A stretch of DNA of 64,000 bases from Ruania zhangjianzhongii (GCF_008000995.1 NZ_CP042828.1:2346882-2410881), one strand, 5' to 3'; positions 51,940-61,577 are shown, counted from the stretch's first letter. Program-made: numbers and translations. The notes: generated from the sequence alone by a model not told the origin.

Positions 51940-53244
51940 ATGACCACTATGCGCCCAAACCTACGTTCCGGCACTAGGCGCCGAACGCTGGCGGCATCAG
52001 CCATTGCGCTTTCCATGCTCGGCCTTACCGCGTGCGGGAGCGGAAGCGCCGGAGGGTCGAGCCTGCAGATCATTCTGACCACGAATCCCTGGTCCACGGA
52101 GATCGTGGAAAGGCTGAGCGACTTTGAGGAGGAGAGTGGTATCGACGTTGAGGTCACGCAGTTGACCCGCGAGCAAGCCCAGTCCACTCTCACCGTGAAA
52201 CTCAAGGCCGGCGCATCCGATTTGGACGTCTATATGTATGCCCCGCCGCAGCTGGGCCTCCAGTACGCACAGAACGGGTGGATGCTCGACCTGACGGACA
52301 GAGTCGCCGAGGACAGCGTATTCGACTGGGACGATTTCATGCCCGCCACCCGGGACGCCGTCACCTTCGAGGAACGCGTGTATGGAATTCCCACGGTGAC
52401 TGAACGTGAGGTTCTCTTCTACCGGAAGGATCTGTTCGCCGCAGCCGGGCTGGAGCCGCCCACCACCTTCGCGGAGCTCGAGGCGGCCGCGGCCGAGCTG
52501 AACCAGGATGATGTCACCGGCTACATCGCGCGGGCCGAGCCCAGTGCGGCCATCACCCAGTTCTCCGGTTTCCTGTACGGGCATGGCGGCGACTTCATCA
52601 CCGACGGCGAAGCGTCGATCAACAGCGACGAAGCAGTCGCTGCGTATCAGACCTATGGCGATCTGTATCGCGAGCACGGACCGGTCGGCCTGGTGGGTAC
52701 CACCCAGGAGCTGGTCGCCATGTTCCAGCAGGGGAGTGCGGCGATGATGATCGACGCCGAGGTTTGGTGGGGGCAGCTGGTTGACCCAGAGGCGTCCACC
52801 ATTCCCGCCGAGGACGTTGGTGTGGCCCCGTTACCGGGCGGGTCAGCAGGATCTCGGCCCTACAACATTCCGTCGCAGGCCCTGGGCATCAACCCCGATA
52901 CGTCGATGGAGGACGAGGCGTGGGAGTTCGTCCAGTGGGCCACCAGCCCGGAGATGGTCTTCGACATCCAACAGTCTGGAGTGTTCGGCGCACGGCAGAG
53001 CGTCTGGGACGACCCGGACGCGCTCACCGGGATCCCTGAGGACTACCGGGAGACGCTGCTGGCATCGATCGAGAGTGGCATCGGACATGACCGGCCGCAG
53101 GTGATGCAGGTCGGACGGGCCCGGGATATCGCCGGTGCGCCGATCCTGGTCGCGATCGAGGGCGGCGATGTTGCCAGCGCCGCGGATCAGGCACAGGCAC
53201 AGCTGGAGGCGCTGCTTGCCGAAGAGCGAGAGGCGAGCGAGTAG
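51940..53244 (+). CDS. CUT1-type ABC importer, substrate-binding lipoprotein (cassette 4)
   Basis: This is a 434-residue SBP_bac_1 lipoprotein starting at ATG 51940 after AAAGGAG. The Arg-rich N-terminus and hydrophobic core end in LTAC with Cys32. It is a close paralogue of the 3611 protein: for example ERVYGIPTVTEREVLFYRKD here against ERVLGVPLATEREVLYYRTD there. It is followed by two permeases and two catabolic genes. Confidence 0.9.
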   Translation: MTTMRPNLRSGTRRRTLAASAIALSMLGLTACGSGSAGGSSLQIILTTNPWSTEIVERLSDFEEESGIDVEVTQLTREQAQSTLTVKLKAGASDLDVYMYAPPQLGLQYAQNGWMLDLTDRVAEDSVFDWDDFMPATRDAVTFEERVYGIPTVTEREVLFYRKDLFAAAGLEPPTTFAELEAAAAELNQDDVTGYIARAEPSAAITQFSGFLYGHGGDFITDGEASINSDEAVAAYQTYGDLYREHGPVGLVGTTQELVAMFQQGSAAMMIDAEVWWGQLVDPEASTIPAEDVGVAPLPGGSAGSRPYNIPSQALGINPDTSMEDEAWEFVQWATSPEMVFDIQQSGVFGARQSVWDDPDALTGIPEDYRETLLASIESGIGHDRPQVMQVGRARDIAGAPILVAIEGGDVASAADQAQAQLEALLAEEREASE

Positions 53245-53315
53245 GTGGGGCCAGGAACGAAGCTGGCCGGACTTTGTGCCGATCCACCCACTCGAGCGCT
53301 GAGGAGCCCGCACAG

Positions 53316-54182
53316 ATGATTCGAGCTCTCCGGATGAACCGGACCAAACTGATCATGATCACGCCGGCAGTTCTCGTGATCGTGGCGTTGATCGCCTTCC
53401 CCATCATCTACACGGTGCAGCTCAGTTTCACCGAGGGCCTCGGCTCCGGTCAGGCATTCAGCCTCGACAACTACCGTGCGGTGCTCTCCGACACCGGAAG
53501 GTTCTGGCCGGCCGTCCTGCGCACCGTCATCTTCACCGTCGGGGCGCTGGTTCTTCAGCTGGTCCTTGGTATCGGTACCGCGCTCTTGCTCCGCAGACCA
53601 TTTCGTGGGCACAACGCGGTCAAGACGATCCTCATCCTCCCGCTGGTGACGAGCCCGGTGGCTGTTGCTTCCATCTGGCTTCTCATGCTGGAGCCGAACC
53701 TGGGTATTGTGAACGAGGTCCTTGGCTGGTTCCAGATCGCACCACAGGGATGGCTCAAAGATCCGGGCCAGGCGTTTCCGACGCTCATCCTGCTGGACAT
53801 CTGGCAGTTCACCCCTCTCATTGTGTTGATTACCCTCGCCGGTTTGAGTGGCCTGCCCGAAGAGGTCGAAGAGGCGGCTGTCGTGGACGGAGCCAACTAT
53901 CTGCAGAGAACCCGTCACGTCACTCTGCCGCTTCTGCGCAACACCATCGTTGTGGCTGCTGTGCTCCGCGGTGTCGATGCCATGAAGACCTTCGACATTA
54001 TCTATGCGACCGTCGGGCCAGGTGGTGGGGGCGGACACACCGCGGAAACGTTGAACGTGTACGTGTATGGCCTCAGCTTTGACTATATTGAGATCGGGAA
54101 GGCTGCGGTTGCTCTCATCGCGTTCTTCATTATGGTGCTGGCCGTCGCACTCCTTATTATCAGAAGGGCGGCACGAGAATGA
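53316..54182 (+). CDS. CUT1-type ABC importer permease, MalF-like (cassette 4)
   Basis: This 288-residue permease starts at ATG 53316 after GAGGAG at 53301-53306. It has six spans and the EAA loop (VEEAAVVDGANYLQRTRHVT). It is paralogous to the permease at 4962. Its stop overlaps the next start. Confidence 0.9.
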   Translation: MIRALRMNRTKLIMITPAVLVIVALIAFPIIYTVQLSFTEGLGSGQAFSLDNYRAVLSDTGRFWPAVLRTVIFTVGALVLQLVLGIGTALLLRRPFRGHNAVKTILILPLVTSPVAVASIWLLMLEPNLGIVNEVLGWFQIAPQGWLKDPGQAFPTLILLDIWQFTPLIVLITLAGLSGLPEEVEEAAVVDGANYLQRTRHVTLPLLRNTIVVAAVLRGVDAMKTFDIIYATVGPGGGGGHTAETLNVYVYGLSFDYIEIGKAAVALIAFFIMVLAVALLIIRRAARE

Positions 54183-55006
54183 GTATCGCAGTCAAGACTG
54201 GTCGCATCACCAAATCCATGCGCGCCCTCGCGATCGTGAGCGTGACCCTGGTAGCAGCGTTCCCCTTTGTGTGGATGTTGTTGGCGTCATTCAAGCACAA
54301 TGTTCAGATCTCCGACGTGAGCCAGTCCTTCGTCTTCTCGCCGACTCTGGACAACTACGTGTCGGTGCTGGAGACCAACAACTACTTCCAGTATTTCGTC
54401 AACAGCCTCACGGTATCGCTCGGCGCCACGATCGCATCGCTGGTGCTCGGTGTGCCGGCGGCGTGGGCGATAGCCAAGTTCAGTATGGCGCGGTTGAATA
54501 CGATGGTTCTACTGGCGCGGATCATCCCTGCTGTAACGCTTCTGGTGCCGTGGTACCTGCTATTCTCCAAACTAGAGATGGTCGGCGGATACCCAGCGCT
54601 GATCTTGAGCCATGTGTTCATCTGCATGCCCCTGATCATGTGGATCATGACAGGATTCTTTGCATCGCTGCCAGCGGAGTTGGACGAGGCAGGCCGGATT
54701 GATGGGTTGAGCGAGTTCGGAACATTTCTCCACATCTCCCTTCCGCTGTCCGTTCCTGGTATCGCGACCGGCAGTATTCTGGCTATCATCTTCAGTTGGA
54801 ACAACTTCCTGTTCTCGCTGGTGCTCGCCGATACGAGTACCTTGACCCTGCCGGTTGCCATCTACCAGTTCATGTCTTATGCCGGCATCGATTGGGGTGG
54901 TCTGATGGCGGCCGCTTCGGTCATGACGTTGCCCATCATCGTGTTCGGACTGTTCGCGCAGCGCTACGTTGTCGCCGGACTCACCGCCGGCGCGACGAAG
55001 GGCTAG
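54179..55006 (+). CDS. CUT1-type ABC importer permease, MalG-like (cassette 4)
   Basis: This 275-residue permease has six spans, a recognisable EAA loop with Asp in place of the usual second residue (LDEAGRIDGLSEFG), and the tail VVAGLTAGATKG. The start overlaps the preceding stop as ATGA (54179-54182). It is closely similar to the permease at 5885. Confidence 0.9.
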   Translation: MSIAVKTGRITKSMRALAIVSVTLVAAFPFVWMLLASFKHNVQISDVSQSFVFSPTLDNYVSVLETNNYFQYFVNSLTVSLGATIASLVLGVPAAWAIAKFSMARLNTMVLLARIIPAVTLLVPWYLLFSKLEMVGGYPALILSHVFICMPLIMWIMTGFFASLPAELDEAGRIDGLSEFGTFLHISLPLSVPGIATGSILAIIFSWNNFLFSLVLADTSTLTLPVAIYQFMSYAGIDWGGLMAAASVMTLPIIVFGLFAQRYVVAGLTAGATKG

Positions 55007-55110
55007 ATGAAGGATCGTCCACGTGTGGGCTGCTCGATCAACGGGCCGCCCGGGTGTGGTGGACGTTGAGTGCCCCTGTGATGTGTGTCCGTTGAGATGA
55101 GAGGTCTCTT

Positions 55111-56328
55111 GTGGTTGTACTCGATAGCACGTTGATGGCTCCTTGGGATGATGGGACGTCGTCGCCCCGGATTGAGGACGTGCAGACGTTCGTGACGGCT
55201 CCCGAAGGCCTGAACCTGGTGGTGGTTCGCGTCGAGACGGACGTTCCGGGCCTGTACGGGCTGGGCTGCGGAACTCATGCCTTCCGCGCCAAGGCCGTGA
55301 AGGACATTGTGGACGACTACCTCACGCCCCGGGTGATCGGCCGCAGCGCTCGGGATGTCACCGACATCTTCCAGACGTTGAAGCTGGCGCCGTACTGGCG
55401 CGGGGGGCCGGTAGACAACAGTGCGTTGTCGGGCATCGACATGGCGCTCTGGGACATCAAGGCCAAACTGGCCAACCAGCCGGTGTGGAGCCTGACGGGC
55501 GGTCTGGTGCGCTCCTACCTGCCCACCTACATCTCGGTGTTCGCCACATCGCTCGAGGAGCTCGTGGTGGGAGTTCGGAAGCGTTGGGACGAGGGATATC
55601 GAAGCTTTCGGCCGATGATCGCCGGGCACGACTACGGGTCCCAGCGGTGCACCGGGCGTGCCTACATCGCTGACTGGGTCGCTACCTTGACCCGGCTGGT
55701 GGAGGAGTTCGGTACCGAGGCAGAGTACGTGGTCGACGTCCATGGGCGTCTGCAGCCGCAAGAAGTGTTCGAGCTCGCACGAGCCATGGATGAGTTCCCA
55801 CTGGTGTATCTGGAGGACCCGTTCCCGCACGAGCTGACCCGGTGGCTGCCGCAGCTCCGTGGCTTCAGTTCGCTGCGCATCGCGATCGGTGAGACGTTCG
55901 CCAGCATCGAGGAGTTTCTCCCGCTGATCGTCGCATCGAGCATCGACGTGGTCCGGAGTCATATCTCGATGATCGGCGGGTTCAGTGCAGCGCACCGGCT
56001 GGCGACGTTGGCCGAGCAGTTCGGGGTGCAAACCGCCTGGCATGGCCCGCTGGACCTGAGTCCGCTCGGCCACGCGGCGAACGCGGCCCTGGGCCTGGCC
56101 AGCCCGAACTTCGGAATTCACGAGCATCACGAGCCCAGCGAAGCAGCCATCGAGGTGTTCCCCGGGGCGCACACAGCCGAGGCGGGCCGGATCGTGCCGT
56201 GGCACACGCCGGGCTGGGGCGTGGAATTCGACGAGGCCGCGGCACGCAGGCACCCCCCGATGTCCCCCTTCACCATCTCCCGTTTGGAGGCGAATCGTGC
56301 GCTGGATGGCAGCCTGCTGAAACCCTAG
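55111..56328 (+). CDS. Enolase-superfamily dehydratase, mannonate dehydratase (RspA/ManD)-like
   Basis: This 405-residue protein starts at GTG 55111 with GAGAGG six bases upstream. It follows the RspA/ManD subgroup order: YWRGGPVDNSALSGIDMALWDIKAK near residue 90, the metal strand VVDVHGRLQPQEV, VYLEDPFPHEL, IAIGETFAS, then the HGPLDLSPLGHAANAALGL block with the catalytic His and the NFGIHE ending. These enzymes dehydrate D-mannonate or D-gluconate to 2-keto-3-deoxygluconate, and some members have little activity. Behind an importer, an acid-sugar or glycoside substrate is likely. Confidence 0.86.
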   Translation: MVVLDSTLMAPWDDGTSSPRIEDVQTFVTAPEGLNLVVVRVETDVPGLYGLGCGTHAFRAKAVKDIVDDYLTPRVIGRSARDVTDIFQTLKLAPYWRGGPVDNSALSGIDMALWDIKAKLANQPVWSLTGGLVRSYLPTYISVFATSLEELVVGVRKRWDEGYRSFRPMIAGHDYGSQRCTGRAYIADWVATLTRLVEEFGTEAEYVVDVHGRLQPQEVFELARAMDEFPLVYLEDPFPHELTRWLPQLRGFSSLRIAIGETFASIEEFLPLIVASSIDVVRSHISMIGGFSAAHRLATLAEQFGVQTAWHGPLDLSPLGHAANAALGLASPNFGIHEHHEPSEAAIEVFPGAHTAEAGRIVPWHTPGWGVEFDEAAARRHPPMSPFTISRLEANRALDGSLLKP

Positions 56329-56342
56329 AAGGTGCTGCTGGT

Positions 56343-56359
56343 CGGCACGGAGCGTGCCG
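56343..56359 (+). terminator. Hairpin after the mannonate-dehydratase-like gene
   Basis: CGGCAC-GGAGC-GTGCCG is a perfect 6-bp stem with a 5-base loop, located 15 bases after the stop. There is no T-run. It may partly separate expression of the PanE-like gene. Confidence 0.35.
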
Positions 56360-56384
56360 CGACTGACGATGGGAGCGTTGTGCC

Positions 56385-57392
56385 GTGAGGAAAAGTCGAT
56401 ACGTAGTGGTGGGCGCGGGCGGGGTAGGCGGGGTGGTGGCAGGCTTCCTCGCGGCGGCCGGTGAGGACGTGCTGCTGATCGCGCGTGGCGAACACGGCGA
56501 CCGGATCCGTGCCCAGGGTCTGTTGATCGGCACGCCCCGGGGCAGCTTCGTGGCCCACCCGGCCGTGGTCGATTCGGTGGACGAGTGGCGTCCGCTGGCC
56601 CGCGACGTGCTCCTGGTGGCGGTCAAGTCGCAGGACGCGGTCGGGCTGTTCGCCGACCTGGCCGCCAAACCGGTGCAGGATTCGTTCGTGGGCCACCACG
56701 TTCCGCTGTTCTGCTTCCAGAACGGAGTCTCGAACGAGCGGAGTGCACTGCGCTACTTCTCGAGGGTGCATGGCGTCTGCGTCGGCGTCCCGGGCGTCTA
56801 CCTGCAGCCCGGCAGGGTTGATGATCACGGCAGTCCGGTCCCCGGCGTGCTGGAGATCGGTCGCTTCCCACACGGCTCCGACGAGGGCGACGCTCGCCTG
56901 GTGGATGCACTCGCCCGTGCCGGCTTTCGCGCCTACGTGACCGAAGAGATCGGGCCGTGGAAGGCAGACAAGCTGATCGGTAACCTCCGCAACGCGATCG
57001 ATGCGCTGTTCCCAGCCGATCGCGGAAGCAGCGCCGCCCAGCTGCTCACCGATGCTGCACGCAGCGAAGCACGCGCGTGCTTCCAGGCAGCATCGATGAG
57101 CGTGATCGATCCCACCGAGCTGGAGGAGCATCGGACGGGATTCTCCGAGGTACCGGTCGACGGCACGGCCCGGGCTGGTGGATCGACCTGGCAGAGCGTG
57201 GCGCGGGGGTTGTCCTCGGTGGAGACTGACTACCTGAACGGCGAGATAGCGCTGCTCGGGCGGCTGCATGGAGTTCCGACACCAGTGAACGACGCGTTGC
57301 AAGAGCAGATGTGGGCACTAGTGGTGGAGGAGCGACGCGACCGCGCGAGCACCGCCGCCGAGCTGCTCGACTCGCTCCGCATCGTGGCCTGA
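56385..57392 (+). CDS. Ketopantoate reductase (PanE/ApbA)-family protein
   Basis: This is a 335-residue NADPH-dependent 2-keto acid reductase-family protein with a GTG start. The Rossmann motif is VVGAGGVGGVVAGFL at residues 6-20. The family Lys/Asn pair is seen in VAVKSQDAV and FQNGVSNE. The catalytic Lys is in WKADKLIGNL and the C-terminal Glu in VETDYLNGEI. It may be a true pantothenate enzyme, but its position behind a sugar-acid dehydratase in a catabolic operon suggests reduction of another 2-keto acid. Confidence 0.84.
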   Translation: MRKSRYVVVGAGGVGGVVAGFLAAAGEDVLLIARGEHGDRIRAQGLLIGTPRGSFVAHPAVVDSVDEWRPLARDVLLVAVKSQDAVGLFADLAAKPVQDSFVGHHVPLFCFQNGVSNERSALRYFSRVHGVCVGVPGVYLQPGRVDDHGSPVPGVLEIGRFPHGSDEGDARLVDALARAGFRAYVTEEIGPWKADKLIGNLRNAIDALFPADRGSSAAQLLTDAARSEARACFQAASMSVIDPTELEEHRTGFSEVPVDGTARAGGSTWQSVARGLSSVETDYLNGEIALLGRLHGVPTPVNDALQEQMWALVVEERRDRASTAAELLDSLRIVA

Positions 57393-57452
57393 GCGGCAAC
57401 TCCGCGTGGCAGGCCGCACTCGGCGTCTGCGGTCACGGTGCCACCGGGGCAG

Positions 57453-58370
57453 TCAGCCGAGCCTGCGCACCGCCGACCGCACCCCACCGCCGGCGGCCAA
57501 CGCCTCCCGCGCCGCGGCCGGCGAGGCACCGGAGAGCATGGACGTCAGCGCGGCCGGCAGGTCACCGTCGCCGGCAGCCAGCGCCGCCCGGCACTCTGCC
57601 TCCGGCGCCTCGGTGGACATCACCAGGATCCGCACCGCTCGCTCGTCCAGCTTGGTGTTGGTGGCCAGCATGTGCGTCATCAGGTTGGACCAGGTGCGCC
57701 CGGCGCGGATCATCAGCGCCGTGGAGAAGGCGTTGATCAGCACCTTGGTGGCGGTGCCGGCCTTGAGCCGGGTGGACCCGGTCAGGGCCTCCGGCCCGGT
57801 GGCCGCCTCGATCGCCAGGTCCACACCGCGGGAGAGCACGGCACCGGACTGGTTGGTGATCAGCGCCGTGTACGCCCCACGCTCGTGCGCCGCGGCCAGC
57901 GCGCCGCGGACGTACCCGGTGCTGCCCGAGGCGGTCACTCCGATCACCACGTCCGCACTGGTGACCGAACCTGCCTCGGCAGCCCCGGCAGCCTCGGCGT
58001 CCTCCTCATCGATCGCCGAGTCCAGCAGCGCCGGCGCGCCACCGGGGAAGTGCCAGACGAAGGTGTCCTCCAGCCCGAAGGTGGGGCGGGACTCGGTCAC
58101 GTCGATGAACGCCAGCCGCCCGGACGCCCCGGCACCGAAGTAGTGCACCCGCCCACCCGCCTGTAGGCGTTCGTGCGCGGCCTCCACCAGCACGGCCAGC
58201 TGCCCGGCCACGCCCAGCGCCGCCTGCACACCCACCAGGTCCTCGGTCAGGATCGCCTCGATCGCAGCCTGCGGATCGAGCGTGTCGATGTCCATCATGG
58301 CCGGGTTCCGGTCCTCGGTGGACAGCCCCAGAGGGCTGGCCTGCGGCCAGGTGGGGGTCTGGTCGGTCAT
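57453..58370 (-). CDS. murQ: N-acetylmuramic acid 6-phosphate etherase
   Basis: This 305-residue SIS-domain enzyme would cleave the D-lactyl ether of MurNAc-6-phosphate, giving GlcNAc-6-phosphate and D-lactate. MurQ marks are LSTEDRNPAMMDIDTLD near residue 16, GRVHYFGAGASGRLAFIDVTE (SIS phosphosugar loop), VIGVTASGSTGYVRGAL, and TGPEALTGSTRLKAGTATK. The gene follows the importer genes by seven bases in a minus-strand operon led by a sulfatase. No MurNAc kinase or GlcNAc-6-phosphate deacetylase is linked here. This implies recycling of MurNAc-like or lactyl-sugar compounds. Confidence 0.9.
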   Translation of the reverse strand: MTDQTPTWPQASPLGLSTEDRNPAMMDIDTLDPQAAIEAILTEDLVGVQAALGVAGQLAVLVEAAHERLQAGGRVHYFGAGASGRLAFIDVTESRPTFGLEDTFVWHFPGGAPALLDSAIDEEDAEAAGAAEAGSVTSADVVIGVTASGSTGYVRGALAAAHERGAYTALITNQSGAVLSRGVDLAIEAATGPEALTGSTRLKAGTATKVLINAFSTALMIRAGRTWSNLMTHMLATNTKLDERAVRILVMSTEAPEAECRAALAAGDGDLPAALTSMLSGASPAAAREALAAGGGVRSAVRRLG

Positions 58371-58377
58371 CGCGTCC

Positions 58378-59241
58378 TCACTTCTCGGCGCCGGAGGCGA
58401 GGCCGCTGATCAGTAGCCGCTGGGCGAAGATGAACAGCACCACCACCGGGATGGTCACCACGATCGAGCCCGCGAGCAGGATCGTCACCGGGGTGTCGAA
58501 CTCGGTGAGCTGGGCGATCCCCAGTGGTGCGGTCCACAGCTCGCGGGACTGCACCAGGAACAGTAGCGCGTACAGGTACTCGTTCCAGGCGATCATGAAC
58601 ATGTACATCGCCGTGGCGGCGATCCCGGGCAGGGCGATCGGCAGCACGATCCGCCAGATCACCCCCATCAGGGAGCAGCCATCGATCAGTGCCGCATCCT
58701 CGATCGAGGACGGCAGCGCGATGAAGTAGTTCCGCAGCATGTACAGCGAGACCGGCACGGTCAGCGCCACGTACACCACCACTAGCCCCACCAAGGTGCC
58801 GGTCAGCCCCGCCCGGGAGAGCAGCACGAACAGCGGTACGGCCAGCACCACCCCGGGGAACATGTACACGGCCACGATGATCGCGTTGCCCACGCTGCGT
58901 CCGGAGAACCGGATCCGTGCAGTGGCATAGGCGCCCAGGATGCTCACCAAGATCGAGGCGAGCACCGTGCCCACGGCCAGGATCAGCGAGTTGACCAGGA
59001 ACCCGCCCAGGCCGTAGCCGCCGTCGGCCGTGGACCTCAGGGCATCGGCGTAGGCGCTGAAATCGAGTTCGCTCGGCGCGGGGAACAGGTTCAGCGGGTC
59101 GTTCAGCACCGCGGCGAACGGCCGCACCGAGAGCACGATCCCGTACAGCACCGGCCCGATGGACAGCACCAGGGTGATGATGATGATCGAGGCGCGCAGC
59201 GCCTTCACGCCGCCCGACTCTCTGCGAACCGAGGTACTCAC
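58378..59241 (-). CDS. CUT1-type ABC importer permease, MalG-like (cassette 5)
   Basis: This 287-residue permease starts at GTG 59241, which overlaps the stop of the partner permease and follows GGAGG. It has six spans and an EAA-like loop (IEDAALIDGCSLMGVIWRIV). The tail ISGLASGAEK is slightly unusual in ending with Glu-Lys rather than Val-Lys-Gly. Confidence 0.9.
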   Translation of the reverse strand: MSTSVRRESGGVKALRASIIIITLVLSIGPVLYGIVLSVRPFAAVLNDPLNLFPAPSELDFSAYADALRSTADGGYGLGGFLVNSLILAVGTVLASILVSILGAYATARIRFSGRSVGNAIIVAVYMFPGVVLAVPLFVLLSRAGLTGTLVGLVVVYVALTVPVSLYMLRNYFIALPSSIEDAALIDGCSLMGVIWRIVLPIALPGIAATAMYMFMIAWNEYLYALLFLVQSRELWTAPLGIAQLTEFDTPVTILLAGSIVVTIPVVVLFIFAQRLLISGLASGAEK

Positions 59242-60197
59242 ATCGCCTCCTTCCGCCGGTTGGCCAACGCCCAGAGGATCCCGAACACGATCAGGATCGC
59301 CGTCATGCACAGCCCGTAGGCGGCAGCGCTACCGACATCGGCGCGCACGGTCAGCTCCTTGAACACCTTCACCGCCATCACCTCGGTGCCACCGGCGCCC
59401 TGGGTGAGCAGGTAGATGTCGTTGAAGTTCTGGAAGGACCAGATGAACCGCAGCAGCAGCAGCACCATCACCACGGTCCGCAGCTGCGGCAGCACGATGT
59501 GAGTGAGCCGCTGGCGGGCGTTCGCACCGTCGATCGCGGCCGCGTCCTCGAGCTCGGCCGGCACGTTCTGCAGCCGGGCGGTCACGAACAGGAACGTGAA
59601 CGGCGCCGACTTCCAGATCTCGAACAGGATCACCACGATCAGCGCCAGCGGGATGCCCACCCCGGCCACGTCGAAGGACTTGGTGGTCAGGAACGCGATC
59701 GGCGCTTCCCAGCCGAGCACCTGCATCCCGAAGGCGTTGATGATCCCGTACTGCGGGTTGAGCATCGTGCGCCAGATGGTCGCCCCGGCGATCACCGGCA
59801 GCACGTACGGCACCAGGAACAGCGCCCGCACCACGTTCTGCCCGCGGAACCGTTTGCGCATCGCCAGCGCCACGATCACCCCGCCGCCGATCACCCCGAT
59901 CGTGGTGAAAACGGCGTAGGCCACCGTGGTGCCCAGCGCGCCCCAGAACGCACCCGAGCCGAGCGCGTCCCGCATGTTCCCCAGCGACCACTCGATGTTG
60001 CCCAGGTTCAGCTGGGGGATGTCGATCAGCCGGAAGTCGGCGAAGGCGAACACCACCACCGCGCAGAACGGGATGAGGATCACCAGCGTGATCGCCAGGT
60101 AGGACGGTGCGGAGAGCAGGTACCCGTGCAGGTTGGCGCGCTGGGCCCGGCTCAGCCGGGACCCGCGCGCCACCTTCGTCGTGCGTGCGTCAGCCAT
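59238..60197 (-). CDS. CUT1-type ABC importer permease, MalF-like (cassette 5)
   Basis: This is a 319-residue permease with six spans, a basic N-terminus (KVARGSRLSRAQRANLHG) and the EAA-like loop (LEDAAAIDGANARQRLTHIV). It lies three bases after the binding-protein gene and is coupled to the second permease. Confidence 0.9.
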   Translation of the reverse strand: MADARTTKVARGSRLSRAQRANLHGYLLSAPSYLAITLVILIPFCAVVVFAFADFRLIDIPQLNLGNIEWSLGNMRDALGSGAFWGALGTTVAYAVFTTIGVIGGGVIVALAMRKRFRGQNVVRALFLVPYVLPVIAGATIWRTMLNPQYGIINAFGMQVLGWEAPIAFLTTKSFDVAGVGIPLALIVVILFEIWKSAPFTFLFVTARLQNVPAELEDAAAIDGANARQRLTHIVLPQLRTVVMVLLLLRFIWSFQNFNDIYLLTQGAGGTEVMAVKVFKELTVRADVGSAAAYGLCMTAILIVFGILWALANRRKEAM

Positions 60198-60200
60198 CTA

Positions 60201-61577
60201 CTAGCCGAGGTCGTCCTGCAGGGCCTGCACGTCCGCCGCCATATCGGTCACGACCTGCTGCGGGTCGGTGCCGGAGTAGAGCGCGTCCAGGTGCTCGGCC
60301 AGGGTGTTCTGCGCGAACGCTTCACCGGCGAGCACGGCGTCGTCGGTGCCCAGGCCCCACGCGGAGACGGCGTCCATCCCCTCTCCGAGTCCGGTCACCA
60401 TCTCCTCGCCGTAGATGTCCGCCACGGTCTGCTCCGAGCCGGCCATCGGCAGGGTGCCCCACTCGTCCAGGTACTGGGTCGGGTTCTCGGCGTTGCCCGG
60501 GCGCAGCGGGATGCGGCCCTCCGGAGCGGTAGCGAGCATGTCCGCGTACCCGGTGGAGAGGATGTACTCCACGAACGCACTTGCCCCCTCGGCGTTGGCG
60601 CCTTCGGGGATCACGTAGTTCAGCGTGGTGCCGTACTGGGCGGGGAACTCCTCGTCCAGCACGGTGATGAAGTCGGAGTTCTCCACGAAGAAGTTCTCGT
60701 TGTCGGAGCACTCGGCGCAGGTCAGCGGGTTGTCCGAGTCCAGCCCGGCGAGCTCGTCCAGGATGTGCGTGGAGAACAGCAGGAACGCTGCCTCCCCGTT
60801 CAGGTAGGTGGACCGAGCGCTGGTCACGTCGAACTGCCCGGCGGCGCTGGACTCGGCCAGGGTGGCGAAGTGTCCGGCGGCCTCGGCGCACTCCGGGGCG
60901 TCGATGGTCACCGTGCCCTCGCTCACCAGCTGGCAGCCGGTCTGCTGGAAGGTGGACTGAATCCCCTCGGTGGCCGACGGCGTGCCCACCTGGGTACCGA
61001 ACGCCATCCCGGTGATGCCCTGGTCCTGCCGGATCGTCTCGGCCGCGGAGGCGAGCTCTTCCAGCGAGGTGGGTACCTCCAACCCGGCCTCCTCGAGCAG
61101 GTCGGTGCGGTAGACGATCACGTGCGTCCACCCGTCGGAGGGGACCGCCTGGTAGGCGCCGTCGATGTTGATGAAGTCCAGCGCGCGCTGGTTGAACGTG
61201 TCCGCGCCGAGGTTCTCGATCACCGCGGTGGCGGCGTCGGAGTCGACCAGTCCCTGGGACTGCCAGGCGGACAGGTCCGGGGCGTGCAGGGCCACGTCCG
61301 GCACATCACCGGAGGCGGCACCGGTGACCAGCGCCTGGTCCTGGTCGGCGCCGGCCATCGCGACGATCTCCACCTCGATGCCGGTCTCCTCGGTGAACGC
61401 GGCGGCCACCTCCTCCTGGGCGGCCATCCGGTCCGGCTGCACGTGCGGGGTCCAGAAGGTGATCGGCCCGGAGTCGTCACCGCCGTCCCCGTCGCCGCCA
61501 CCCGAACAGGCGGCCAGCGCCAGGGCAGAGGCCAGGGTCACAGCGACACCGCCGATGATCCGTCGGTCTACTTTCAT
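60201..61577 (-). CDS. CUT1-type ABC importer, substrate-binding lipoprotein (cassette 5)
   Basis: This is a 458-residue SBP_bac_1 lipoprotein starting at ATG 61577 after AGGAGCAGG. The lipobox ends at Cys24 (LAAC) with a Gly/Asp-rich linker. The VIVYRTDLLEEAGLEVPTSLEEL segment is typical. A Cys pair (TCAECSD) in the mature part is unusual for this family and may form a disulfide. It is followed by its two permeases and murQ, and preceded by the sulfatase gene. Confidence 0.9.
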   Translation of the reverse strand: MKVDRRIIGGVAVTLASALALAACSGGGDGDGGDDSGPITFWTPHVQPDRMAAQEEVAAAFTEETGIEVEIVAMAGADQDQALVTGAASGDVPDVALHAPDLSAWQSQGLVDSDAATAVIENLGADTFNQRALDFINIDGAYQAVPSDGWTHVIVYRTDLLEEAGLEVPTSLEELASAAETIRQDQGITGMAFGTQVGTPSATEGIQSTFQQTGCQLVSEGTVTIDAPECAEAAGHFATLAESSAAGQFDVTSARSTYLNGEAAFLLFSTHILDELAGLDSDNPLTCAECSDNENFFVENSDFITVLDEEFPAQYGTTLNYVIPEGANAEGASAFVEYILSTGYADMLATAPEGRIPLRPGNAENPTQYLDEWGTLPMAGSEQTVADIYGEEMVTGLGEGMDAVSAWGLGTDDAVLAGEAFAQNTLAEHLDALYSGTDPQQVVTDMAADVQALQDDLG

